A stretch of DNA of 64,000 nt, taken from Roseococcus sp. (GTDB lineage Bacteria > Pseudomonadota > Alphaproteobacteria > Acetobacterales > Acetobacteraceae). Below are positions 53,136-61,682 of this stretch, one piece after another. A model generated the notes under the pieces. That model worked only from the letters and a program-made list of their open reading frames with translations, did not search any database and was not told where the DNA came from. Both the position numbers and the translations under genes were made by a program. Within the stretch, counting starts at the first letter, position 1. Each line of letters begins with the position of its first letter. The DNA lies in the NCBI GenBank assembly GCA_026414745.1, contig JAOAIK010000030.1:1-64000 (forward strand), given 5' to 3'.

Positions 53136-54016
53136 GCCGGCGCCTCCAGCGCCGCGCGCAGCGCATCCAGCAGCCGGCCGAGATCCTCCTCGCGCAGCGC
53201 CCCGGGGGCGAGGCGCCCACGCAGATCGGCCGCCCAGTCCTGGCGCTCGGCGGTGGCGGCGCTCTGCAGCGGCGAGAGCCCGGCCTCGGCGACGGTGCGC
53301 GCCACCTCGCGCATCTCCTCGGCGCGGCGGCGGCCGTGCTGCAGCGCGCGGCCCATCATGTAGCGCGCCTGCCCCGCCCAGTCGGGATGCGGCAGCGTGT
53401 CGGCGAGGCTCGCCAGCACCTCGCGCTCCACCCCGTAGTGGCGGGCGGCGAGCAGGCATTCCGTCACCAGCGCCTCCAGCCCCTTGATCATCACGCTGCG
53501 GCACATCTTCACCGCCGAGGCGCGGCCGATCTCCTCCGAGAACACCCGGGCCTCGAAGCCGAGCGCGGCGAGCAGCGGCTGCGCCGCCGCCGCATGCGGC
53601 CCGCCGAGCAGCATGGGCGCGCGCATCCCGTGCGGCGGCACGCTGGTCATCACCGCGGCCTCGAGGAAGCGCGCGCCGGCGGCCTCCACGATGGCGCCGA
53701 TCGCGGCCTTGGTGCCGGGCGAGACGGAGTTCACGTCCATGTAGAGCGCGCCGGGCGCGAGGCCCGGGGCGGCGGCGCGCGCCGCCTCCTCCGCCCGCCC
53801 GGCCGTGACGGCGGCGATGACGAGCTCCGCCCCGCGCGCCGCCTCGGCGGCCGAGGGGGCGAGCGGCAGGCCGAGCGCGCGCGCCTGCCGCGCCGGGGCG
53901 GCGCCCGCCTCGCCCTGGCGGATGTCGTAGGCGGCGCACAGGGGCGTGCCGCGCGCGGCCAGGTCGCGCGCCAGGATGCCGCCCACCTCGCCCAGGCCGA
54001 TGAGGGCGAGGCGCAT
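53120..54016 (-). CDS. NAD(P)-dependent dehydrogenase, 6-phosphogluconate dehydrogenase-like with DUF1932 domain
   Basis: A 298-residue protein of the beta-hydroxyacid dehydrogenase type. The N-terminal Rossmann motif GLGEVGGILARDLAARG (residues 7-23) binds NAD(P). The C-terminal half has the DUF1932 domain, with EIGRASAVKMCRSVMIKGLE near residues 162-181, including the conserved Lys (catalytic in the family). It would oxidise or reduce a hydroxy acid. It is the last gene of the aromatic cluster; its ATG shares the A of the preceding TGA, so it is translationally coupled. The substrate may be the keto acid made by the upstream enzymes (inference). Confidence 0.85.
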   Translation of the reverse strand: MRLALIGLGEVGGILARDLAARGTPLCAAYDIRQGEAGAAPARQARALGLPLAPSAAEAARGAELVIAAVTAGRAEEAARAAAPGLAPGALYMDVNSVSPGTKAAIGAIVEAAGARFLEAAVMTSVPPHGMRAPMLLGGPHAAAAQPLLAALGFEARVFSEEIGRASAVKMCRSVMIKGLEALVTECLLAARHYGVEREVLASLADTLPHPDWAGQARYMMGRALQHGRRRAEEMREVARTVAEAGLSPLQSAATAERQDWAADLRGRLAPGALREEDLGRLLDALRAALEAPAQRAS

Positions 54017-54993
54017 CACTGCACCCGGATGCCGCGGGCGCGGATGAAGTCGCGCCACTTGTCGCTCTCGGCGCGAAAATACTCGGGCCAGGCCTCGAGG
54101 GGCTGCGCCTCCACCGTCAGCGCCATCTGCTGCCAGCGCGGCTGCATGTCGGGGGCGCGCAGCGCCGCGGTGGCGGCGGCGTTCAGCCGGCGCAGCAGGG
54201 GCTCGGGCGTGCCGGCGGGGGCGAGCAGGGCGACATGCTCCACCACCTCGAAGCCGCGGAAGCCGAGCTCCTCGAAGGTCGGCACATCGGGGGCGAAGGG
54301 CGTGCGCGCGCGCGTGGTGGCGGCCAGGGCGCGGAGCGCGCCAGAGGCGATCTGCGGCATGGCCGCCGCGGCGGGCATGGCCAGCATCCCCGCCTCGCCC
54401 GCGAGCACCGCCTGCAGCGCGGGCCCGCCGCCGCGATAGGCGATCTCCTGGATCTCCACATTCGCCATCTGCTTCATCATCTCGATGGCGAGCTGCGAGG
54501 TGGCGCCGACGCCCGAGATCGCGTGCGTCATGCGCTGGCCCGGGCGGCGCGCCGCCTCGAGATACTCCGCAAGGCTGCGATAGGGCGCATCGCCGCGCAC
54601 CAGGATGAAGAGCGGCGAGGAGACGAGCAGCGAGACGCCGGCGAAGTCGCGCTCCTGGTCGTACTGCACCGGGTAGAGGTGCTGGGCGATGGCGTAGGTG
54701 CTGTTGGGCGCGATGACCAGGGTATGGCCGTCGGGCCGCGCGCGCGCCGCGGCCAGCATGCCGATGCTGCCCGCCGCGCCGCCGCGGTTCTCCACCACGA
54801 AGGGCCGGCCGAGATCGCGCCCCAGCCGCTCGGAGAGCACGCGGGCGAAGGCGTCGGTCGGTCCGCCCGCGGGCCAGGGCACGATGACGGTGACGGGACG
54901 CGCGGGCCAGTCCGGCCCGCCCTGGGCGCGGGCGAGCGGGGGCGCGGCCCCGAGCGCGAGCGCGCCCAGGGCGAAGAGGCGTCGGGGTGTCAT
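54016..54993 (-). CDS. Bug/TctC-family periplasmic solute-binding protein
   Basis: A 325-residue protein with GGAGGAG before its start. The signal TPRRLFALGALALGAAPPLARA has a twin-arginine pattern. Family motifs are WPARPVTVIVPWPAGGPTDA (about residues 29-48), VENRGGAAGSIG, YRGGGPALQAVLAGEAGML near 189-207, VPTFEELGF and LLRRLNAAATAAL. It probably binds the aromatic or dicarboxylic acid processed by its operon. No TctAB pair is nearby. It lies between the NMT1/Pht5-like gene (14 bases upstream) and the DUF1932 dehydrogenase. Confidence 0.9.
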   Translation of the reverse strand: MTPRRLFALGALALGAAPPLARAQGGPDWPARPVTVIVPWPAGGPTDAFARVLSERLGRDLGRPFVVENRGGAAGSIGMLAAARARPDGHTLVIAPNSTYAIAQHLYPVQYDQERDFAGVSLLVSSPLFILVRGDAPYRSLAEYLEAARRPGQRMTHAISGVGATSQLAIEMMKQMANVEIQEIAYRGGGPALQAVLAGEAGMLAMPAAAAMPQIASGALRALAATTRARTPFAPDVPTFEELGFRGFEVVEHVALLAPAGTPEPLLRRLNAAATAALRAPDMQPRWQQMALTVEAQPLEAWPEYFRAESDKWRDFIRARGIRVQ

Positions 54994-55007
54994 GGCGGTC
55001 TCCTCCG

Positions 55008-55841
55008 TCAGGCGAAGCGGTCGGGCGTGCCGGCCCAGATCTCGTCGAGGGTCAGCGCGCGCGGGATCAGCCCCTGCGCCGCGCACCAGGCCGAGGCGAG
55101 GGACAGGGCGGGGGCGAGGGCGGCGCGCGTGGTCACCTCCGCGCCCGAGGCGGCGAGCGCCGCGAGCAGCCGCGCGATCTCCCCCGCGCGCGCAGCCGCC
55201 ACCTCGCGGCGCGCGATCAGCAGGTGGTTCACCGGCGTGAAGCCGTGCGCGGCGCGGAAGGCGGCGGCCGCGCCCTGCGGGTCGGGGAAGACGCAGCGCA
55301 GCGCCGCGTCCTGCGGCGCGTCGTTGCCGAAGATGGCGGCGTCCAGCGCGCCTTCGCGCAGCATTCCCTCGAGCGAGGCGCCCGCGGGCGCGCGGGTGCA
55401 GAAGGGCGGGTCGCGGAAGCCCGCCACATGCGCCTCCTCGAAGGTGATCCAGCGCATCCCGGCGGGGGCGAGGCCATGGCGCTCGGCCAGCACCCCGCGC
55501 AGCCACATGCCCGTGGTCTGGCTGTAGGCGCGCACGCCGATGCGCGCCCCGCGCAGATCCTCGGGGCCGCGCAGGGGGGCTCCCGCGCGGCAGAGCAGCG
55601 ATCCCTCCTGCGCGCGCGCGGCCAGCACGCAGGGCAGCAGCACCACCGGCAGGGCCGCGGCGCGCGCCATGAGAAAGCTCGCGATCGCCATCTCGCTGAG
55701 GTCGTAGCGGCCCTCGCGCAGCATGGGGGCGAAGGCGCGGCTCACCGGCTGCACCGCGACCGGCGCGACGCCCTCGGGCGGGGCGGCGAGCAGCGCCGCG
55801 GTGCGCGCCGTGCGGCCGATGGCGAGCGAGAGCGCGCTCAC
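55008..55841 (-). CDS. NMT1/THI5-like or 4,5-dihydroxyphthalate decarboxylase-like protein
   Basis: A 277-residue protein with a GTG start overlapping the GalB-like stop by 4 bases. It has a periplasmic-binding-protein type II fold without a signal peptide. MLREGRYDLSEMAIASFLMA near residues 38-57, LRGARIGVRAYSQTTGMWLR near 93-112 and the EEAH segment near 132 resemble 4,5-dihydroxyphthalate decarboxylase (Pht5) and relatives, which use this fold as cytoplasmic enzymes. A decarboxylase acting on an aromatic or ring-cleavage intermediate fits the operon. A ligand-binding role is the alternative. Confidence 0.7.
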   Translation of the reverse strand: MSALSLAIGRTARTAALLAAPPEGVAPVAVQPVSRAFAPMLREGRYDLSEMAIASFLMARAAALPVVLLPCVLAARAQEGSLLCRAGAPLRGPEDLRGARIGVRAYSQTTGMWLRGVLAERHGLAPAGMRWITFEEAHVAGFRDPPFCTRAPAGASLEGMLREGALDAAIFGNDAPQDAALRCVFPDPQGAAAAFRAAHGFTPVNHLLIARREVAAARAGEIARLLAALAASGAEVTTRAALAPALSLASAWCAAQGLIPRALTLDEIWAGTPDRFA

Positions 55842-56554
55842 CCCAGGCTGTCCAGCACATGGGGGAAGACGGACTGGTAGCCCTCGCCCCAGGTGATCGC
55901 CTTGTCGCTGTTGCGCGCCGCCTGCGCGCCGCGCTGCAGCGCGACGCGGGTGTAGTATTCCCACAGGTGCTCCTGCCCGGCCATGCACTCGATGGCGGCG
56001 CGCTTCTTCTCCCAGACGGGCGAGATGTCGAGCAGCACATCGGGCTTCCAGTCGCACTGCTCGGGCTGGTGCGGCTCGAAGAGGAAGACGGGCGGCGCGC
56101 CCAGCACCCTCTGCCCCGGATTGTGGCCGTGCGCCTGGGCGGTGATGCGTGCGTGCTGCGTGAACTCGCTCACGCGCGGATGGTCGCGGTTGTAGATGTC
56201 CTCCTTGCTGTGGGTCAGCACGAAGCGCGGCTGCAGGGCGCGGTAGAGCTCCACCAGCCGGTAGAAGGCCGCATCGGTGAGCGCGATGGGATAGTCGCCG
56301 AGATCCCAGAACTGGACGTCGTGCACGCCCAGCACCTCGGCGGCGCGGCGCGCCTCGGCCTCGCGCTCCTGCTTCACGCGCTCGAGCGTCATGCCGGGCT
56401 GGCGCCAGAGCTTGGCGCTCTCGCCGCGCTCGCCGAAGCTGAGGCAGACCACCGTGACCTGCCAGCCGCGCGCGGCGTGCACGGCGATGGCCCCGCCCGC
56501 GCGCCAGACGAAATCGGCGGAATGGGCGGAGACGACGAGGGCGGTCTGGCTCAT
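55838..56554 (-). CDS. galB: PIG-L-family hydrolase/hydratase, GalB-like 4-oxalomesaconate hydratase
   Basis: A 238-residue zinc-dependent LmbE/PIG-L-fold protein. The first metal motif appears as VVSAHSADFVWRAGGAIA (residues 7-24), where relatives acting as deacetylases have AHPDD. This AHSADF form, with LSFGERGESAKLW (38-50), HSKEDIYNRDHP (114-125) and EHLWEYYTRVALQRGAQA near 193-210, is characteristic of GalB. GalB hydrates 4-oxalomesaconate to 4-carboxy-4-hydroxy-2-oxoadipate in gallate and protocatechuate 4,5-cleavage. The match to GalB is close by eye, so the substrate is likely similar. Confidence 0.8.
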   Translation of the reverse strand: MSQTALVVSAHSADFVWRAGGAIAVHAARGWQVTVVCLSFGERGESAKLWRQPGMTLERVKQEREAEARRAAEVLGVHDVQFWDLGDYPIALTDAAFYRLVELYRALQPRFVLTHSKEDIYNRDHPRVSEFTQHARITAQAHGHNPGQRVLGAPPVFLFEPHQPEQCDWKPDVLLDISPVWEKKRAAIECMAGQEHLWEYYTRVALQRGAQAARNSDKAITWGEGYQSVFPHVLDSLG

Positions 56555-56572
56555 GGAGTCCTGTTCCGTGGT

Positions 56573-57481
56573 TCAGCGTGGAAGAAGGCCGCGCAGCGCG
56601 TCGGTCAGCGCCTGGTCCGCGCTGCCGATCGCGAAGACGGTGGAAAAGTGGTTGTGCCCATCCAGCTCCAGGATCGCGGGGCATGGGCTGCGCGCGGCGC
56701 ACAGGGCCTCGCGCAGCAGCGCGGCCTGGGCGCGGAAGGGTTCCGGCTCGCTGCCCGCGCGCGCGATCAGCAGCGGGATGGCGAGGCGCGCAAGCCCCGG
56801 CAGGGCGGAGCGCGCGGCGAGCTGCGCCTCGTCCTCGCCGTAATAGGCCCGCGTCGTCGCGGCGCGCGGATAGCGCGCCACGTCATAGACGCCCGAGACG
56901 AGGGCGGCCGCCGCCACGCCCGGCGCCTCGGCACGCGAGGCGAGGTAATCCGCCACATGCGCCGCGCCGGCCGACTGGCCCATCAGGATGATCCGCTCCG
57001 GGTCGCCGCCATGCGCCGCGATGTTCGCGCGCAGCCAGGCAATGGCGGCCGCGACATCCTCGCGCGCCGCGGGGAAGGGGTGCTGTGGCGCCAGGCGATA
57101 GGTGATGTTCACGCCCACCCAGCCCTGGGCGGCGGCCCAGGCGGCGATGTTGTCGTAGACATGCATGCCCGGGCGCGTCTTGTCCCCGCCCACGAAGCCG
57201 CCGCCATGCACGAAGACGAGCACGGGCCGCGCCCCGGGGCCTGGGGTGAACACGTCGAGGCGGTGGCGCGCGTCCGCGCCATAGCGCAGGTCCCGCAGCG
57301 GCACGACGCCGGGGGCGGGAATGAAGGGCGCAAGCGCCGCGGCGGTGCCGGCCACGGCCTCGGGCCCCATGGCGGGGCCGATGCGCGCGATGGCCGTGCG
57401 CGCCTCCTCGGGAAGGGCGGCGAACTGCGCCTGCGCCGGCGCGGCGCAGAGCAGAAGCATGGGGAGGAGCCGGCGCATCAC
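56573..57481 (-). CDS. Exported alpha/beta hydrolase (carboxylesterase type)
   Basis: A 302-residue alpha/beta hydrolase with a signal peptide (RRLLPMLLLCAAPAQAQ). The oxyanion-hole motif HGGG is at residues 92-95 and the nucleophile is Ser170 in GQSAG. The acid is expected near 240 and the base is His near 276 in DGHNHFSTVF. HGGGF esterases of the BD-FAE/HSL type cleave esters outside the cytoplasm. It lies between the dioxygenase (4-base overlap) and the GalB-like gene (18-base gap), so it may release the aromatic substrate from an ester before uptake (inference). Confidence 0.88.
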   Translation of the reverse strand: MMRRLLPMLLLCAAPAQAQFAALPEEARTAIARIGPAMGPEAVAGTAAALAPFIPAPGVVPLRDLRYGADARHRLDVFTPGPGARPVLVFVHGGGFVGGDKTRPGMHVYDNIAAWAAAQGWVGVNITYRLAPQHPFPAAREDVAAAIAWLRANIAAHGGDPERIILMGQSAGAAHVADYLASRAEAPGVAAAALVSGVYDVARYPRAATTRAYYGEDEAQLAARSALPGLARLAIPLLIARAGSEPEPFRAQAALLREALCAARSPCPAILELDGHNHFSTVFAIGSADQALTDALRGLLPR

Positions 57482-58446
57482 GCCCCACCCTGCCCCGGCA
57501 GGGGCGGCGTGCCATGGGTGTGGAAACTCTCGATGGTCTTGAGGCCCCAGGCCTGGCCCTTCTTCCGTTCCGTCTCGGTCCAGGTGATCGTCTTCCAGTC
57601 GGGCGCGAGGACGAGGCGCGCGCCGGCATGCGCCACCTCGATGCGGTTGCCGCCGGGCTCATAGACGTAGAGGAAGAAGGTCTGCTGCACCGCGTGCTTG
57701 TGCGGGCCCGTCTCGATGAAGACCCCGGCCTCGAGGAAGGTGTCGGCGGCCTGCAGCACCGCCTCGCGGCTGTCCAGGGCGAAGGTGAGGTGGTGGAGGC
57801 GCCCGGGCACGCCATGCGCCTCCTTGGTGAAGGCGACATCGTAGGACTTGTTGGTGGCGGTGAGCCACATGCCCGCCTCCTCGCCGCTGTCGAGCTCGAT
57901 GCGCTCGGTGCAGCGCAGGCCGAGCGTGCGCTCGAAGAACTCGCGGCAGCGCCGCACATCCACGGCCAGGCAGTTGAAATGGTCGATCCGGCGCACGTTC
58001 ACCCCGCGCGCGGGGTAGCGCTCGGCCTGGTTCTTCAGCGCGGGGCGCCGGTCGGGCGGGGCCTCGTACCACTCCGTCTCCCAGTAGAGCTCGAAGACAT
58101 GACCGTCGGGGTCGAGGAAGCGGTAGGCCTTGCCGTGGCCGAAGCTGCGCGGCACCTCGCTGACCGCGCAGCCCTCCGCTTCCAGCGCGGCGCGGCGGCG
58201 CTCCAGGGCGGCGGCGCTGCGCGTGCGGAAGGCGGCATGGCCGAGCCCGGAGGTGGCGGCGGCGGTGAGCTGCAGCGAGTAGCGCTCGTAGTCGTCGAAG
58301 CCGCGCAGGAAGACGGAGGCGCCCTCCTCGCCGCTGACCGTCATGCCCATCACGTCGCGGAAGAAGGCGAGGGATTCGGCGGGCCTGGGCGTCAGCAGCT
58401 CGACATGGCCGAGATGCGCGACATCCATCACCGGCTCCTGCTCCAT
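57478..58446 (-). CDS. Extradiol ring-cleavage dioxygenase (catechol 2,3-dioxygenase type, VOC fold)
   Basis: A 322-residue two-domain VOC protein with GGGAGGAAG before the start. The N-terminal domain (LGHVELLTPRPAESLAFF) is structural. The C-terminal domain has the complete Fe(II) site in positions equivalent to XylE: His156 (RRIDHFNCL), His219 (RLHHLTFAL) and Glu270 (GGNRIEV). The conserved second-shell His and Tyr are also present (GPHKHAV, YVYEP). It should insert both oxygen atoms next to a catechol hydroxyl pair. The substrate, catechol or a substituted one, cannot be read from the sequence. It is the first gene after the LysR regulator, 31 bases away. Confidence 0.88.
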   Translation of the reverse strand: MEQEPVMDVAHLGHVELLTPRPAESLAFFRDVMGMTVSGEEGASVFLRGFDDYERYSLQLTAAATSGLGHAAFRTRSAAALERRRAALEAEGCAVSEVPRSFGHGKAYRFLDPDGHVFELYWETEWYEAPPDRRPALKNQAERYPARGVNVRRIDHFNCLAVDVRRCREFFERTLGLRCTERIELDSGEEAGMWLTATNKSYDVAFTKEAHGVPGRLHHLTFALDSREAVLQAADTFLEAGVFIETGPHKHAVQQTFFLYVYEPGGNRIEVAHAGARLVLAPDWKTITWTETERKKGQAWGLKTIESFHTHGTPPLPGQGGA

Positions 58447-58477
58447 GGCGCTTCCTCCCGCTTCCACCTCCGCCACC

Positions 58478-59473
58478 CTAGCCGCGCGGGCGGGGGCGCG
58501 TCCCATCGCTTCGCCGTCGCGGGCTATCAGCATCCGGCATGGCCCGCGCCAGCTCGGCGAGATGCGCCGAGAGGGCGGCGAGGAAGGCCTCCGCGGCAGG
58601 CGAGGGCGGCGGGTCGGGCGGCATGATCACGCCGGCGGGGCGCGGCGGGCTCGGCGCCGCCACGGGCAGGGCGCGCAGCGCCCCGCGCAGCAGATCGCCG
58701 AGCACGAGATGGCGCGGCATCACCGCCAGCGCCTCGCCGCCCAGCAGCATCTCGCGGATGAAGCCGTAGGAGGAGCTGCGCAGCGCCGCCTCGCCCGAGA
58801 GGCCGAGCGCGCCGAGGAAGCGCTCGATCTCCTGCCCCACGCGCTGGCTCACGGTGGGCAGCAGCAGCGCGTGCCGCGCCAGCGCCGCGCCCGGCAGCGG
58901 GCCGCGCCGGCGCAGCAGCGGATGGCCGGCGCGCGCGATCACGGCCAGCGGCTCCTCCCACATCGGCCGGCGCAGGAAGCCGTCGGGCAGCGGCGGCTCG
59001 TAGAGGCGGCCCACCACGAGGTCGATCTCGCGCGCGGCCAGCCGCGGCAGCAGCTCCTCCGTCCGCCCCTCCTCGAGGCGCAGCCGCAGCCCGGGATGGC
59101 TGGCGGAGAGCCGCGCCAGCGCCCCGGGCAGCACGCCCACCGAAGCGACCGGCAGCACGCCCAGCGCGAGCCGCCCCGTGGCCGCGCCGCCCACCCCGTC
59201 CAGCGCCTCGTCCAGCCGGCGCAGCGCGCCGAGCAGCGCCCGCGCCTCGCGGATCACCAGCACCCCCGCCTCGGTGGGGCGCACGCCGCGGGGGTGGCGC
59301 TCGAAGAGGCGATGGCCCGCGATGGCCTCGAGCTCGCGCAGGCTGCGGGTGAGCGCGGGCTGGCTCAGCCCCAGCGCGGCCGAGGCCTTGAGCAGGCTGC
59401 CATGGGTCCCCAGCGCATCGGCGAGCCGCAGCAGCGAGGGCTTCAGGCGCCGGTCGAGATGGCGCCCCGGCAC
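58478..59473 (-). CDS. LysR-type transcriptional regulator
   Basis: A 331-residue regulator. The N-terminal winged helix-turn-helix LLKASAALGLSQPALTRSLRE (about residues 27-47) is followed by RLFERHPRGVRPTEAG and the type II periplasmic-binding-fold effector domain (about 95-300). The C-terminal tail is Pro/Arg-rich. Sequence style resembles the GbpR/PcaQ group, which respond to aromatic or sugar acids. It lies upstream of, and on the same strand as, the ring-cleavage operon and is 12 bases after trpG. It probably activates the catabolic operon when an aromatic compound is present. Confidence 0.9.
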   Translation of the reverse strand: MPGRHLDRRLKPSLLRLADALGTHGSLLKASAALGLSQPALTRSLRELEAIAGHRLFERHPRGVRPTEAGVLVIREARALLGALRRLDEALDGVGGAATGRLALGVLPVASVGVLPGALARLSASHPGLRLRLEEGRTEELLPRLAAREIDLVVGRLYEPPLPDGFLRRPMWEEPLAVIARAGHPLLRRRGPLPGAALARHALLLPTVSQRVGQEIERFLGALGLSGEAALRSSSYGFIREMLLGGEALAVMPRHLVLGDLLRGALRALPVAAPSPPRPAGVIMPPDPPPSPAAEAFLAALSAHLAELARAMPDADSPRRRSDGTRPRPRG

Positions 59474-59485
59474 GCTCGCCCGCCC

Positions 59486-60061
59486 TCAGGCCGGCAGCCG
59501 CGCGCGGGCGAGGAAGTTGCGCAGGATTCCGTGCCCGTGCTCGGAGGCGATGCTCTCGGGATGGAACTGCACGCCATGGATGGGCAGCGCGCGGTGCGCG
59601 AGGCCCATGATCAGCCCGTCCGAGGTCTCGGCCGTGACGGCGAGATCGGCCGGCAGCGTCGCCCGCTCCACCACCAGCGAGTGGTAGCGCGTCGCGCGCA
59701 GCGGCGAGGGCAGGCCGGCGAAGAGGTCCTCGCCATGGTGCGTCACCTCCCACACCTTGCCGTGCACGGGCTCGGGCGCGCGGATCACCCGCCCGCCGAA
59801 GGCCTGGCCGATGGCCTGGTGGCCGAGGCAGACGCCGAGCAGCGGCAGCTTCGCCTCCGCCGCCGCGGCGATCAGCGGCAGGCAGATGCCGGCCTCGTTG
59901 GGCGTGCAGGGGCCGGGCGAGAGCACGATGGCCGAGGCGCGCATCGCCTCCTGCACGGTGATCGCGTCGTTGCGGCGCACCACCGGCTCCACGCCCAGAT
60001 CGCCCAGGAAGTGGTAGAGGTTGAAGGTGAAGCTGTCGTAGTTGTCGATCAGCAGCAGCAT
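59486..60061 (-). CDS. trpG: Anthranilate synthase component II (glutamine amidotransferase)
   Basis: A 191-residue class I glutamine amidotransferase. The triad is Cys78 in [10 protein letters not shown], His167 and Glu169 in [23 protein letters not shown] (4-19) and [12 protein letters not shown] (48-59) are the TrpG/PabA signatures. It supplies ammonia from glutamine to TrpE for anthranilate synthesis, or to PabB for p-aminobenzoate. TrpE is encoded upstream but separated by a chemoreceptor gene. It is followed by LysR, not by trpD and trpC as is usual. Confidence 0.93.
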   Translation of the reverse strand: MLLLIDNYDSFTFNLYHFLGDLGVEPVVRRNDAITVQEAMRASAIVLSPGPCTPNEAGICLPLIAAAAEAKLPLLGVCLGHQAIGQAFGGRVIRAPEPVHGKVWEVTHHGEDLFAGLPSPLRATRYHSLVVERATLPADLAVTAETSDGLIMGLAHRALPIHGVQFHPESIASEHGHGILRNFLARARLPA

Positions 60062-60133
60062 GGCCGCACAGTCCGGCAGGGGCGCGCGCCGGTCAAGCGC
60101 GGCGCGCCCCGGGGGCGGAGGCGGGCGGCGGGC

Positions 60134-61558
60134 TCAGCCGCGGATGCCGGCCTTCTCGGCCTCGGCGATGAGCGCCTCCAGGCAGCCCAGCACCTCGGCC
60201 GAGGCCTGCTGCATGGCGTCGAGGTCGCGGGCCACCGCGGCGCGATCGCCGCGCGCGAAGGCCTCCGCCGCCGCCTTGCCGTGGGTGTGGACGCGCTTGT
60301 GCGGCGCCGCCAGCGCGGCATAGGCGGGCAGCTTGCGGTAGGGCAGGCTGGCGGGCCCGAAATACCATTTGCCGAGGCGGCAAGCCTCGTCGGAGGCGAG
60401 CTCATCGGCGCGCAGGGCGAGCAGCCCCGCCTGCATGTCGCCCAGCCGCTTCTTCCACAGCAGATGGTCGAGGCGCGCGATGCGCAGCACCTTGTGCGGG
60501 ATGGGCCGCTCGTAGAGGGCGTTGACATGGCGCAGCGCCAGCGCCTCGGAGGCGCGGCGCGCCTCCACCCCCTCCTTCGCGGCGGCGAGCACATTGGCCG
60601 CGCGCGCCGCGGCGGCGGAGACATTGTCGGCCAGCGCCTCGGCGGCGCCGCGCTGCTCGCCCAGCAGATCGGAAATGCGCTGCATGCTGCGCGCGGACTC
60701 GCCCATCGCGCCCGCCAGACGGTCGGAGGCGGCGGCAAGGCCCGCGATGCGCTCCTCCACGGCGCCGACGGCGCCGGCGGCGCGACCGGTGGCCGCCGTG
60801 ACCGCCTCCATCTCGGCGCGCAGGGCGGCGACGACGCGGCGGATGTCCTCGGTGGCGTGGGTGGTCTGGGCGGAGAGGTTCTTCACCTCGGAGGCGACGA
60901 CGGCGAAGCCCTTGCCGGCCTCGCCCGCCCGCGCCGCCTCGATGGTGGCGTTGAGCGCGAGCAGGTTGGTCTGCGCCGCCACCTGCTCGATCATGCGCGC
61001 CGTCTCGGCGATGCGCGCCAGGGTGCCGGCCATGCTGCGCACCTTGTCCTCGGCGTCCTGCACCTGGGCGGCGAGGCGGCGCATCTCGGCCAGCGCCTCG
61101 CCCGCCGTCGCGCGCCCCGTGGCGGACTCGGCCTCCGCCTGCGCGACGTCGCGCGCCACCGCCTCCGCCTCGCCGGACATGCCGGCGGCGGCGGCGAGAA
61201 GCTGGCTGGTGGCGGTGCTGATCTCCGCAAGCCGCGCCTCCTGGTCGCGCAGTTCGGAGAAGACGCGCGCGGCCGTGACGGCGCCCTCGGCCTCCGCGCC
61301 CAGCAGGGCGATGAGGGTCTCGAAGGCGCGGGTTTCCTCCTCCACGCCCTGGGGCGCTGCGGCGGCGGGGGGGGAGGGGGAGGGCGCGGCGGCGGGCGCG
61401 CGCCGTTCGGCGAGGATCTCGCGCAGCCGCTGCACCGCGGCTTTCCGCCCGAAGGGCAGGGGGGATTCCAGCGCCGCGAGAAGCCGCTCGATTTCGGTGG
61501 CGGCGGGCGAGGAGGCAGGGGGCGTCTCGGCCGGGGGAGGCGGGGCGATGGCGTTCAT
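60134..61558 (-). CDS. Soluble methyl-accepting chemotaxis protein with CZB zinc-binding domain
   Basis: A 474-residue cytoplasmic chemoreceptor with no membrane helix. The first 90 residues are unusual and Pro/Ala-rich. The signalling coiled coil contains [20 protein letters not shown] (near 187-206). The C terminus (about residues 355-474) is a chemoreceptor zinc-binding (CZB) domain with the His-Cys-His-His set: [22 protein letters not shown] and [14 protein letters not shown] domains sense zinc loss or hypochlorous acid. Located between trpE and trpG, it interrupts a usual operon, so chemotaxis or another two-component signal may be tied to this site only by chance. Confidence 0.92.
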   Translation of the reverse strand: MNAIAPPPPAETPPASSPAATEIERLLAALESPLPFGRKAAVQRLREILAERRAPAAAPSPSPPAAAAPQGVEEETRAFETLIALLGAEAEGAVTAARVFSELRDQEARLAEISTATSQLLAAAAGMSGEAEAVARDVAQAEAESATGRATAGEALAEMRRLAAQVQDAEDKVRSMAGTLARIAETARMIEQVAAQTNLLALNATIEAARAGEAGKGFAVVASEVKNLSAQTTHATEDIRRVVAALRAEMEAVTAATGRAAGAVGAVEERIAGLAAASDRLAGAMGESARSMQRISDLLGEQRGAAEALADNVSAAAARAANVLAAAKEGVEARRASEALALRHVNALYERPIPHKVLRIARLDHLLWKKRLGDMQAGLLALRADELASDEACRLGKWYFGPASLPYRKLPAYAALAAPHKRVHTHGKAAAEAFARGDRAAVARDLDAMQQASAEVLGCLEALIAEAEKAGIRG

Positions 61559-61629
61559 GCGGGACGTGTCTCCAGTCGGGCGCCGTGCGGCGGCCGCTGC
61601 AGGAGTGCCCCGGCGATTCTTGCCAATCG

Positions 61630-61660
61630 GTTGATACCAAGTGATGTCAAGCCGTTGATA
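61630..61660. promoter_or_regulatory. AT-richer element with direct repeats upstream of the CZB chemoreceptor
   Basis: Two copies of GTTGATA (61630-61636 and 61654-61660) flank a TTGACA-type -35 box read on the minus strand (61644-61649). This is the only AT-rich patch in the 124-base gap between the chemoreceptor start and the trpE stop, so it probably holds the chemoreceptor promoter. No good -10 box follows at 17 bases. Confidence 0.35.
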
Positions 61661-61682
61661 AGGCGTGGGGTCGAGCGCCCCC

